Positions 34,249-41,945 of a DNA stretch of 64,000 bases are shown piece by piece. The number at the start of each line of letters is the position of its first letter. Position 1 is the first letter of the stretch. The DNA is from an uncultured Acidobacteriota bacterium (lineage in GTDB: Bacteria; Acidobacteriota; Blastocatellia; Pyrinomonadales; Pyrinomonadaceae). The notes under the pieces were generated by a model. It had not been told where the DNA came from and searched no databases. It was given only the letters and a program-made list of their open reading frames with translations. The position numbers were made by a program, and so were the translations under genes. The stretch spans positions 62,001 through 126,000 of the forward strand of contig CALMAH010000016.1 of NCBI GenBank assembly GCA_937859595.1, read 5' to 3'.

Positions 34249-35622
34249 ATGCCGACCGACAATAGCCACCCTAAGAATGACCGAAAGGAAGTTTTCGGCT
34301 GGATAATGTACGACTGGGCCAATTCAGCCTTTTACACCACAGTCGTTAGCGTCCTGGTCGGTCCATACCTAACCGCGCTGGCACAGGCAGATGTTGGCCG
34401 GGGCGGTGTGGTGCTGGGACTTGGCCCGTTCGGCTCGATAACTTCCGATAATCTTTTTCCAGCGACGCTCGGATTCTCGGTCTTTATTCAGATCTTTCTG
34501 CTCCCGGTACTTGGGTCGATCGCGGACTATACCAATCTGAAAAAAAGGTTGATGGCTGCATTTTGCTATACGGGCGTGATGGCGAGCTGTCTTCTCTTCT
34601 TCATAAGCGGCGATTCTTATCTATGGGGATGTGCGCTCCTGATGGTGGCAAACATTTCCTTCGCCGCCGCAAACGTCTTTTACAACGCGTTCCTTATCGA
34701 CATTACCACCGAAGACAAACGCGACCGTGTATCGAGCCACGGCTACGCTCTCGGCTATTTTGGCGGCGTTATTATGCTGTTACTCAACCTTGGGCTGATC
34801 AGTAATGCCTCGACGCTGGGAATGAGCGAGGGCCTCGCCGTCCGGATCTCGATGTTATCGGCATCGCTTTGGTGGGGAGTGTTTGCGATCGTCACGTTCA
34901 AGCTAATCAAGAATCGCGGTGCTATAAAAGAAAATGTGCCGAAGCGAAAGCTCGTAACAGTAGGGTTCAAGGAAGTGTTCAAGACGCTTCGTGAACTCTA
35001 CGGGCTAAGATATACCTGTCTGTTCCTGATAGCCTACTTGTTCTACAACGACGGGATACAGACCGTTATCTTGAATTCGTCTGTCTTTCTTTCGCAGGAA
35101 TTATTCGTTGCCAGGGGCCTCGAGATCAGCCAGTCCTTTCTCTTGGGAATTTTTGTTGTCGCCCAGGTGGCAGCTCTCTTCGGTTCGCTAATATTTGAGT
35201 GGATCTCGCGTTTCCTTGGTACAAAACGGACGATATTAGTTTGCGTTGCTATCTGGTGCTGCATTGTCATACATGCATACGCTTTCCTGCAATCGACAGC
35301 TCAGGCATTTGTGATGGCGATCTTTATAGGACTCGTTCTCGGGAGTACCCAGGCACTGTCCAGGTCGCTCTACTCGCAAATGATACCGAAAGAGCGGGAA
35401 TCGGCGTTTTTTGGACTTTACGAGATCTCCGAGAAAGGCACCTCCTGGGTCGGCAATCTCGTTTTCGCAGTAGTAGTCGGAACTACAGGTTCATTTCGTC
35501 ACGCGATATTGGCATTGATCGTGTTTTTTGTTGTCGGCTTTGTGATATTGCTGTTTACGAACACCACCAAAGCGATACACGCCGCCGGAAACTTGACGCC
35601 CGAAGAAGCGGCGTCGAAATGA
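34249..35622 (+). CDS. MFS transporter, UMF1/Atg22-like
   Basis: A 457-residue, 12-TM major-facilitator protein. The opening GWIMYDWANSAFYTTVVSVLVGPYL is characteristic of the UMF1/Atg22-like group, and the loop YTNLKKRLM after TM2 and SQMIPKERESAFFGLYEISEKGTSW later on are also typical. Substrate is unknown for bacterial members; fungal Atg22 exports amino acids from the vacuole. It is divergent from the FG-GAP gene (237-nt gap). Confidence 0.9.
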   Translation: MPTDNSHPKNDRKEVFGWIMYDWANSAFYTTVVSVLVGPYLTALAQADVGRGGVVLGLGPFGSITSDNLFPATLGFSVFIQIFLLPVLGSIADYTNLKKRLMAAFCYTGVMASCLLFFISGDSYLWGCALLMVANISFAAANVFYNAFLIDITTEDKRDRVSSHGYALGYFGGVIMLLLNLGLISNASTLGMSEGLAVRISMLSASLWWGVFAIVTFKLIKNRGAIKENVPKRKLVTVGFKEVFKTLRELYGLRYTCLFLIAYLFYNDGIQTVILNSSVFLSQELFVARGLEISQSFLLGIFVVAQVAALFGSLIFEWISRFLGTKRTILVCVAIWCCIVIHAYAFLQSTAQAFVMAIFIGLVLGSTQALSRSLYSQMIPKERESAFFGLYEISEKGTSWVGNLVFAVVVGTTGSFRHAILALIVFFVVGFVILLFTNTTKAIHAAGNLTPEEAASK

Positions 35623-35712
35623 GCGATTTGTGCATTGATGTCACATGGATATAATTGAGTTTGTTCGCAAAAACGATAGAAATCTAGACCAATCAAAAGG
35701 ATCTGAAAGATA

Positions 35713-36267
35713 GTGATCGAAAATACCGAAGAAAGGATAGTTACAATATTCGGGGGCTCACGCTGCGGGCATGAGTCGCAGGAGTACAAAGACGCTGAAA
35801 AGATCGGTTTTCTTCTGGCATCAGCGGGATTCACGATCTGCACCGGAGGATATCTCGGTGTGATGGAGGCCGCATCGCGAGGCGCTCGAGACGCCGGCGG
35901 AAGGGTTTTCGGGATCGTGATGAATCAGTTCAAATCTGAGCCGAACCGCTATCTGACCGACAAGGTGGCAACGAACCACTTCTACGAGAGGCTCCAGAAC
36001 CTGATCACACGGTCGGTCGGGTTCGTCGCATTGAGAGGTGGGATGGGCACCGTGACGGAGGTATCCCTTGTTTGGAACAAACTGCAAACAGGTGTTCTTG
36101 AACGCCGTCCCCTGGTTCTTGTGGGCGACTGCTGGAAGGAGGTCGTCGATGTCTGGCGTCGTAATCTCGAAGTTTCGGACAACGATCTGACACTGATCGA
36201 CTTTGCCGCCGATGCCGACGCCGCAAGCCAATTGATCTTAGAAAGAACGGGAGGCTCCGTAATATGA
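35713..36267 (+). CDS. LOG family Rossmann-fold protein
   Basis: A 184-residue protein starting at GTG 35713 with AAAGGAT 9 nt upstream. It shows the LOG/TIGR00725-like fold: VTIFGGSRCGHESQEYKDAEKIGFLLASAGFTICTGGYLGVMEAASRGA, then LRGGMGTVTEVSLVWNKLQ, the family's GGxGTxxE site. LOG proteins cleave nucleoside 5'-monophosphates to free base and ribose 5-phosphate. The standard P in PGGxGT is R here. Its stop overlaps the AIM24-gene start (ATGA). Confidence 0.85.
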   Translation: MIENTEERIVTIFGGSRCGHESQEYKDAEKIGFLLASAGFTICTGGYLGVMEAASRGARDAGGRVFGIVMNQFKSEPNRYLTDKVATNHFYERLQNLITRSVGFVALRGGMGTVTEVSLVWNKLQTGVLERRPLVLVGDCWKEVVDVWRRNLEVSDNDLTLIDFAADADAASQLILERTGGSVI

Positions 36268-37163
36268 ACTGCCCGACATGTACAGTGCAGCTTTTACCGA
36301 ATGCCAGGTTTTGCGGCTCATGCGGGACAACGATCGCGGCGGCCGACCCCGTTTTGGAGCCTGTACCGGCAGCTACGGGCGTGAACCCACCGCCAATCGT
36401 GACAGGCCAACCGGCCGGAACACCGCCGCCATATGCCGGAGAAATATTCCATTTCGACGCTGACGGGCGAGGTAAGGGGAGAGGGTATAACTGGGAGATC
36501 CAGTATCCCGGCTCGTTTGCCCTGGCGGTGATCACGTTGGAAAACGGCCAGTCGATCGCCGCCGAAGCCGGAGCAATGGTTTCGATGTCAGGCAATGTTG
36601 AACTTCATTCGGAAATGAAGGGCGGAGTTTTTGGTGCACTAAAGCGAGCGGTCGGAGGCGAGACAATGTTCGTTTCCACCTTCACGGCTCAAGGCGGCAC
36701 CGGCGAGGTCACACTTGCTCCCGGTATGCCCGGAGCCGTCGCCGGCATTGAAATGATGAACCAGAACTTTAGGGTCCAATCAAGCTCCTACCTTGCCGGA
36801 GACACCAGTCTGGTTGTCGAAACCAAATTTGGCGGTGCAAAGACGTTTTTTGGCGGCGAAGGGCTATTTGTCCTTGATATCTCCGGCACGGGCCTCCTGC
36901 TGGTATCCTCATTCGGTGCAATTCATCGCCGCGTTCTAAGGCCCGGCGAACGATATGTGGTGGATACGGGCCATCTGGTCGCTTGGGAGGGCCATATGCA
37001 ATATAACCTCAGAAAGGCTGCTCGAAGCGGCTATCTGCGAAGTATGTTGAGCGGTGAGGGGTTGGTCGCGGAGTTTTCAGGGCCCGGCGAGATATTGATC
37101 CAGACACGTAATCTTGCTGAGTTTGCCGGGCTTCTCAAGCCATTTTTCCCGTCGCAGGGATAG
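36264..37163 (+). CDS. AIM24 family protein with N-terminal zinc ribbon
   Basis: A 299-residue protein. Residues 1-22 form a zinc ribbon (CPTC, CGSCG). A proline-rich linker leads to an AIM24/TIGR00266 domain (about 75-299): SFALAVITLENGQSIAAEAGAMVSM, GGVFGALKRAVGGETMFVSTFTAQG, GEVTLAPGMPGAVAGIE and FSGPGEILIQTRNLAEFAGLLKPF. The fold is a double-stranded beta-helix of unknown role; the yeast name comes from mitochondrial biogenesis. Zinc-ribbon fusion is notable. ATGA overlap with the LOG gene indicates co-translation. Confidence 0.88.
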   Translation: MNCPTCTVQLLPNARFCGSCGTTIAAADPVLEPVPAATGVNPPPIVTGQPAGTPPPYAGEIFHFDADGRGKGRGYNWEIQYPGSFALAVITLENGQSIAAEAGAMVSMSGNVELHSEMKGGVFGALKRAVGGETMFVSTFTAQGGTGEVTLAPGMPGAVAGIEMMNQNFRVQSSSYLAGDTSLVVETKFGGAKTFFGGEGLFVLDISGTGLLLVSSFGAIHRRVLRPGERYVVDTGHLVAWEGHMQYNLRKAARSGYLRSMLSGEGLVAEFSGPGEILIQTRNLAEFAGLLKPFFPSQG

Positions 37164-37198
37164 TCACAAGCCACTTTCACGGCAGATCGCATTAAGAA

Positions 37199-38992
37199 AT
37201 GCCTAACGAGACAAACGGCTCGAAAAACAATGAAGACAAGCCGCGACCGGAGATCCGGCTGAAGGCAAAAGCAGTATCCCGAGGGCGAGCCGCCGGGCAT
37301 GTTGTATGCCTAGCCGGACGCAACCGGCAGTATTTTCGGCACCATATTAAGGCAGATGGCGTGTCTCGCGAGATCCAGCGAGTAGAAAACGCCTTTCGGT
37401 TAGCACAAGAACAGTTGGCGCGACTCGCGAAGCCGTTGTCTGGTAAAGGGCAGACCATTGGTGCAACCATCTTTGAGACCCACCTACTGATGCTCGAGGG
37501 CTCCAGCCTCCTTCCAAAAATAGCGGAAATGATCCAGACAGAACAGATCAATGCTGAATGGGCCGTTCAGGTAGTTTTCGACGAACACGTCACACAATAT
37601 AAGGGCATTGACGACGAGCACATTCGTGAGAAATACCTTGATATCGAGGACATCTCGGAGCGGATCATGTCATTGCTCGGCCGCGGCAACGATTCGTTGG
37701 GGCTGGAGGAAGGTTCGGTGATCGTCGCCCGAGAGTTGCGGCCGTCAACCGTTGTCGAGCTTCATAGATACAATCCACGTGCTCTTATAACCGAACATGG
37801 CGGATGGACCTCACATTCGTTCATTTTGGCGCGAGAACTCAATATCCCTGCAGTTACCGGACTCAGAAAGGCTTTAAGGCGGCTTCGTTCCGGGGATAGG
37901 GTTATCGTTGACGGGTTTGAGGGCAACGTCATTCTCAATCCGACCAGTGAGACCGAAGAGAACCTAGCCCAACCGCCGCTAGGAGTTGGTTCGCAAGCGG
38001 TTTCCACCATACCGATAGAAAACGTTATTGAGACACTGGACGGACGCAGAGTCGAGATCATGGTTAATGCCGACCTTCCATTATTGCCGGCAGAACACCA
38101 GTCCGGCTCGGAATTCTCGATCGGCCTGTTTAGAACCGAATATCTATTCAACCGGTTCGGTGGCTTTCCTTCCGAGGAACAACAGTACGATGCATATCGG
38201 GCATTGGCAGAAAAGGCAAATAAAGGACGGGTACGGATAAGAACATTTGACATTGACGTAGGGCAGCTTGTTGATAAGACAGAAGACCGCGAAGCGAATC
38301 CCGCCCTTGGCCTGAGGGCGATTCGGCTTGGCTTGACATATCCGCGTGAACTCGCGGTTCAGGTGCGTGCGATCCTCCGGGCCGCGGCGCGAAGGCCGAT
38401 CGATATCGTACTTCCGATGGTGTCGGGCGTTTCGGACATCCGGGCATGCAGAGAGTTGATCGAAGCAGAGCACGAAGAACTAAGAAGCAAAGGTGTAGAG
38501 ACCGGAGAACCGCAGATCGGTGCGATGATCGAGATCCCCGCCACCGTGTTGGTGATCGACGATGTGCTGGAGGAAGTAGATTTCGTTTGCCTGGGAACAA
38601 ATGATCTAACGCAATATATCCTAGCCGCGGACCGTGACAACGAGACCATTGCCGATTGGTTCCGAACCCTGCATCCGGCCGTGATAAAGGCGATCCTCTC
38701 GGTACTATCTGCGGGCCGGAAACACAAAAAGAACGTAATTGTTTGCGGCGAAATGGCCGGCTCGCCGTTCTATTTGCCCGTCCTGATCGGCGCGGGCGCG
38801 GAATATCTAAGTATGAACGCGAATTCTATAGCTCGTGTGGCCGCGATGATCAGGGGCATTGCGTTTGGAGAAACGGCCGAGCTGATGGGCCGCATCCTTT
38901 CTTTGAAAACCGCCGACGAGGTGGAAAGGGAGGTCCGGGCGACAATTGCTCGAAGCTGGCCCCACCTCTTTCCGGACGACCTCATCCGATGA
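37199..38992 (+). CDS. ptsI: Phosphoenolpyruvate-protein phosphotransferase (PTS enzyme I)
   Basis: A 597-residue protein. The phosphorylated histidine is in HGGWTSHSFILARELNIPAVTG. The PEP-binding TIM barrel has SIGLFRTEYLFNRF, VRIRTFDIDVGQLVD, LGLRAIRLGL, and the metal and C-terminal sites VCLGTNDLTQYILAADRDNE and IVCGEMAGSPFYLPVLIGAGAEYLSM with its catalytic cysteine. No HPr or EIIA gene adjoins. It transfers phosphate from PEP to HPr; with no sugar-PTS genes here it may serve a regulatory or PTS-Ntr-like chain (inference). It ends 108 nt before rnpB. Confidence 0.9.
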   Translation: MPNETNGSKNNEDKPRPEIRLKAKAVSRGRAAGHVVCLAGRNRQYFRHHIKADGVSREIQRVENAFRLAQEQLARLAKPLSGKGQTIGATIFETHLLMLEGSSLLPKIAEMIQTEQINAEWAVQVVFDEHVTQYKGIDDEHIREKYLDIEDISERIMSLLGRGNDSLGLEEGSVIVARELRPSTVVELHRYNPRALITEHGGWTSHSFILARELNIPAVTGLRKALRRLRSGDRVIVDGFEGNVILNPTSETEENLAQPPLGVGSQAVSTIPIENVIETLDGRRVEIMVNADLPLLPAEHQSGSEFSIGLFRTEYLFNRFGGFPSEEQQYDAYRALAEKANKGRVRIRTFDIDVGQLVDKTEDREANPALGLRAIRLGLTYPRELAVQVRAILRAAARRPIDIVLPMVSGVSDIRACRELIEAEHEELRSKGVETGEPQIGAMIEIPATVLVIDDVLEEVDFVCLGTNDLTQYILAADRDNETIADWFRTLHPAVIKAILSVLSAGRKHKKNVIVCGEMAGSPFYLPVLIGAGAEYLSMNANSIARVAAMIRGIAFGETAELMGRILSLKTADEVEREVRATIARSWPHLFPDDLIR

Positions 38993-39080
38993 AATTTTGG
39001 TTCAAATCCGGCAACCAGGGCCCGAACCAGAAACTATCGAACATTTTGTTAATATCATTTTAATGTTGAACAATTTTTGT

Positions 39081-39086
39081 TATACT
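39081..39086 (+). promoter_or_regulatory. Probable -10 of rnpB promoter
   Basis: TATACT at 39081-39086, about 14 nt before the RNase P RNA 5' end. The -35 region at 39058 is AT-rich without a clear TTGACA match. Confidence 0.45.
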
Positions 39087-39096
39087 TTTTAGGCCT

Positions 39097-39490
39097 TGTA
39101 GCAAGACAGGCCGGACGGTCGCTGTCTGAGAAAGACAGAGGAAAGTCCGAACACCACAGGGCGGCGAGCCGGATAACGTCCGGGCATCCGGCACAGATCG
39201 GATGACGACAAGTGCAACAGAGAATAGACCGGCCTCGAAAGAGGTCACGGGTGAAACGGTGGGGTAAGAGCCCACCGGCATGCGTGGCGACACGCATGGC
39301 CAGGCAAACTCCTCGCGGTGCAAGACCAAATAGGAAAGCGGATATGGGCTGTCCGTCCAATTTTCAGTTTACTGATGACGCTTTCGGGTAGGTCGCTTGA
39401 GCCTGATGGCAACATCCGGCCCAGATGAATGATCGTCACCCGCTCTTTCGGAGCGGGAACAAAATTCGGCTTATCGGCCTGTCTTGCTCT
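39097..39490 (+). ncRNA. rnpB: RNase P RNA, bacterial class A
   Basis: The catalytic RNA of RNase P, which matures tRNA 5' ends. The P1 helix is visible as GCAAGACAGGCCG (39101-39113) pairing with CGGCCTGTCTTGC (39475-39487). Between them are the universal motifs GAGGAAAGTCCGAACACC with ACAGGGC, GTGCAACAGAGA, AAGAGCCCACCG, AAACTCCTCGCGGTGCAAGACC and the 3' AGATGAATGATCGTCACC followed by ACAAAATTCGGCTTAT. The ends are set from P1 and are accurate to a few bases. Confidence 0.95.
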
Positions 39491-39534
39491 ACACGGCGTT
39501 CTACCCTATTTCGCCGGGAGAAATTGGAATTTTT

Positions 39535-39807
39535 ATGGCAAACCGTAAAGGTGTCTTTATCGGAGCGTACGTCCCGAATGAATTGAAGGAATCGCTGCGC
39601 AGAAGAGCAGCGGCCGAACATCGGACGCTCTCGCAGGAGATCACAAGGATACTCGTCGAAGCTGTCCACGGAAAGGGACTGCCTCCGGGCAGCGTGGACC
39701 GAAGGACCACCACCGCTACACCGCGCCGCCGTTCGACCGACCCCCCGATCCGTCGTCGAGCCGAGGACCTTCCGTTCATTCCGCCTACCGACCCGAAGAA
39801 AAAATAG
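39535..39807 (+). CDS. Ribbon-helix-helix (Arc-like) DNA-binding protein
   Basis: Start ATG 39535; a longer frame would overlap the rnpB 3' end and is rejected. The 90-residue protein opens MANRKGVFIGAYVPNELKESL, a ribbon strand, then helices RRRAAAEHRTLSQEITRILVEAV, as in Arc/MetJ-type regulators. The tail is rich in Arg, Pro and Thr (TPRRRSTDPPIRRRAEDL) and probably disordered. It probably binds DNA as a dimer; no partner toxin is adjacent. A terminator follows. Confidence 0.8.
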   Translation: MANRKGVFIGAYVPNELKESLRRRAAAEHRTLSQEITRILVEAVHGKGLPPGSVDRRTTTATPRRRSTDPPIRRRAEDLPFIPPTDPKKK

Positions 39808-39832
39808 GTATAGGCCGAAGCTCGTTTTATGA

Positions 39833-39860
39833 AAAACGCTGTCTTTCGAGGCAGCGTTTT
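39833..39860 (+). terminator. Terminator after the ribbon-helix-helix gene
   Basis: AAAACGCTG paired with CAGCGTTTT around TCTTTCGAGG; the 3' arm itself ends in a T-run, followed by AGTTTTGG. The hairpin can act in both directions (A-run on the other side). Confidence 0.85.
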
Positions 39861-39896
39861 AGTTTTGGTATCGGCGATTTGATATATTAACTCCTA

Positions 39897-40628
39897 ATGG
39901 GACGAGGATATATTCTGATCTCGTTGGTCGCCGTGACGCTGAGCTTTCTCGGCGGCTTTTTGCTTGCAAATGCGTTCAACCGGTCAGAGCTGGACAAGCT
40001 TAGATCCGACAACGAACGGCTGCGAGATGTCGAGAAACAGAGTGGCCCTGAGAATCTCACGCTTTCAGAAGAGGAGATACGCGCTCGAATAGAAGAGGCT
40101 GATGCAAATCCAGACGATCTGAAGTTTCAGCGTAACTTGGGGCTTGCTCTTTACCGATACGCGTCGCTTAAGCAAGACACCCGATTACTCGACAGGGCCG
40201 TACCCCTGCTGGAACGAGCGCTGAAGTTGAGTTCCGGCGACCCTGAGATAGCCGTCGCTCTTGGAAACACTCATTTTGATATCGGTTACTTCGGCAACGA
40301 ACCAGAACGATTTCCTAAAGCGCGGCAATACTACGAAAAGGCCCTAGGAAAAAAGCCGGACAATGCTGAACTAATCGCCGACATCGGCTTGACATACTTT
40401 CTTCAGTCGCCGGCAGATAACGACAAGGCAATCGGATCGTTCGAGGACGCATTAGAGCTAAACAGTAAGCACGAAAAATCGCTTCAATTCATCATCCAGG
40501 CCCATTGGCGAATGAACAGGCCCGAGATCGCCGCCAAATATCTGACGCAGCTAAAAGAGATCAGCCCGAACAGTCCATCAGTCCGCGAACTCACAGCAAT
40601 GCTGATGCAGCCCCCGCCATCCAAATGA
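39897..40628 (+). CDS. TPR-repeat membrane-anchored protein
   Basis: A 243-residue protein. One N-terminal TM helix (residues 4-25, ILISLVAVTLSFLGGFLLANAF) is followed by a short coiled segment (SELDKLRSDNERLRDVE) and then TPR-type helices from ~55: FQRNLGLALYRYASLKQDTRLL, AVPLLERALKLSSGDPEIAVALGNTHFDIGY, ARQYYEKALGKKPDNAELIADIGLTYFL, AIGSFEDALELNSKHEKSLQF. The layout is like CcmI/NrfG-type scaffold proteins. Its stop overlaps the next gene by ATGA. Confidence 0.83.
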   Translation: MGRGYILISLVAVTLSFLGGFLLANAFNRSELDKLRSDNERLRDVEKQSGPENLTLSEEEIRARIEEADANPDDLKFQRNLGLALYRYASLKQDTRLLDRAVPLLERALKLSSGDPEIAVALGNTHFDIGYFGNEPERFPKARQYYEKALGKKPDNAELIADIGLTYFLQSPADNDKAIGSFEDALELNSKHEKSLQFIIQAHWRMNRPEIAAKYLTQLKEISPNSPSVRELTAMLMQPPPSK

Positions 40629-40903
40629 GGGAAGTCTTTTTGATTCTTGGCGTTATCGCCGTGCTGCTCGCTCTGACCGCTATCAGGTACCGACGGCAAC
40701 TGGTCGTTGGATACCAGATCTGGAAAACGCTGAAGGCAGCTAGGGAAACAGGAGGGCACACAGAAATTCGTAAGACGGCGCCAAAGCCGGGTGAGCGGCT
40801 CGTGAAATGCCATCGGTGTGGAATATGGAAACCGCGATCGTCGGCAATAACCCTCGGAGCGTCCGCGTATTGCAGTTCGAAATGCGTAGAAGACTCTGTG
40901 TGA
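40625..40903 (+). CDS. PP0621-like small zinc-ribbon membrane protein
   Basis: A 92-residue protein whose ATG overlaps the TPR stop (ATGA, 40625-40628). N-terminal TM helix (VFLILGVIAVLLALTAI), then a basic stretch, then a ribbon-like segment LVKCHRCGIWKPRSSAIT and AYCSSKCVE with CxxC/CxxxC. This resembles the PP0621 family (DUF), small proteins with a C-x2-C/C-x3-C zinc-binding end. Coupled to the TPR protein. Confidence 0.75.
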   Translation: MREVFLILGVIAVLLALTAIRYRRQLVVGYQIWKTLKAARETGGHTEIRKTAPKPGERLVKCHRCGIWKPRSSAITLGASAYCSSKCVEDSV

Positions 40904-40914
40904 TCGCTGAGGGA

Positions 40915-41811
40915 TCAGCCGAAATATCCGAGGTACCAATCGATCATCTTGTCGCCTACCAATAGAGCGATGACGGATCCGATACCAAGGAAGATCCCGA
41001 ACGGGATCTGTGTTTGAAGGTTCTTGTCCATCTTGGTCGCAATGATGGCCATGCCGATAAGGGCTCCGGCGAATGCCGCAAGGAATATTGCAAGAATTGA
41101 AAGACGCCAGCCGAGAATAGCTCCAAAACCGACCATCATCTTAACGTCGCCAAGGCCCATGGCCTCGACCCCTCGAAGTCGCTTCCACAATTCTCCGATC
41201 GCCCATAGAGAGCCGCCACCGGCAAGAGCTCCAAGAACACCACCGGTGACCGATACGAGCCATTCGGGATATTGAGTCAGTCCGACAAGCGGCCCATGGG
41301 TAAGATCGCTGAACTGAGGACCTAGAAACAAGAGCGGAAAAGCAAGGCGGACAACAAATGCTCCGACGGCAAATGGATAAGTGATCGCGTTGGGCAATAT
41401 CATATGCTCGGCGTCGATGAACATCAATGCGATCGTCACCGAACAAAAAACAAGGCCTACCGCGAGCATCGGAGCGATGCCAAAGAAGAAATAGACCGCA
41501 ACCCAAAGCAGGGCATTTAGCAGCTCAACTGCCGGATATCGGATCGATATCCCCGCCTTACACACCCGGCACTTGCCCCTAAGGATAAGCCAACTCAATA
41601 TTGGGATGTTGTCATAGGGCCGGATCGCCGTTCCGCACTTTGGACACGCGGAATTCGGGAAAACTATAGATTCTTCTCGTGGGACCCTGTGGATCACCAC
41701 ATTCAAAAAACTCCCGACCGCCGCACCGAGGACAAAGAGAGCGACATAGGCGATCCAATCGGGTGCACCGGTATAGGTTTCGAACGTCTGTATTGCGTTT
41801 GGGATGAACAT
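40915..41811 (-). CDS. pilD: Prepilin peptidase (type IV leader peptidase)
   Basis: A 298-residue polytopic membrane protease. N-terminal cytoplasmic loop has two CxxC pairs (SACPKCGTAI and GKCRVCKAG) of the bifunctional enzyme group, with the methyltransferase-like ILSWLILRG. The two catalytic aspartates are in FIDAEHMILP and GLGDVKMM. It removes the leader from type IV prepilins and pseudopilins and may methylate the new N-terminus. No pilin genes adjoin it. Confidence 0.92.
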   Translation of the reverse strand: MFIPNAIQTFETYTGAPDWIAYVALFVLGAAVGSFLNVVIHRVPREESIVFPNSACPKCGTAIRPYDNIPILSWLILRGKCRVCKAGISIRYPAVELLNALLWVAVYFFFGIAPMLAVGLVFCSVTIALMFIDAEHMILPNAITYPFAVGAFVVRLAFPLLFLGPQFSDLTHGPLVGLTQYPEWLVSVTGGVLGALAGGGSLWAIGELWKRLRGVEAMGLGDVKMMVGFGAILGWRLSILAIFLAAFAGALIGMAIIATKMDKNLQTQIPFGIFLGIGSVIALLVGDKMIDWYLGYFG

Positions 41812-41891
41812 CTTTTGAACAAACGAGTCGGCCGCGAAAGCAAAGGCCCAAATTCAGATCGAAAAAAGTCTAACAGGAAACTTCGCTTATT

Positions 41892-41924
41892 AGAAAAGCC
41901 GGCGGCCGATGGACAGCCGCCGGC
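41892..41924 (-). terminator. Terminator after the LVIVD-protein gene
   Basis: On the minus strand GCCGGCGGC, 9-nt loop, GCCGCCGGC, then TTTTCTAAT. It lies about 20 nt after the stop at 41946. Part of the 5' leader of the prepilin peptidase gene is also here. Confidence 0.85.
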
Positions 41925-41945
41925 GCCTCTAATGATCACTCCGCT

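Noticed and set aside
39484..39534. Longer start of the ribbon-helix-helix gene
   Set aside because: It would overlap the rnpB 3' end; the family start is at 39535.
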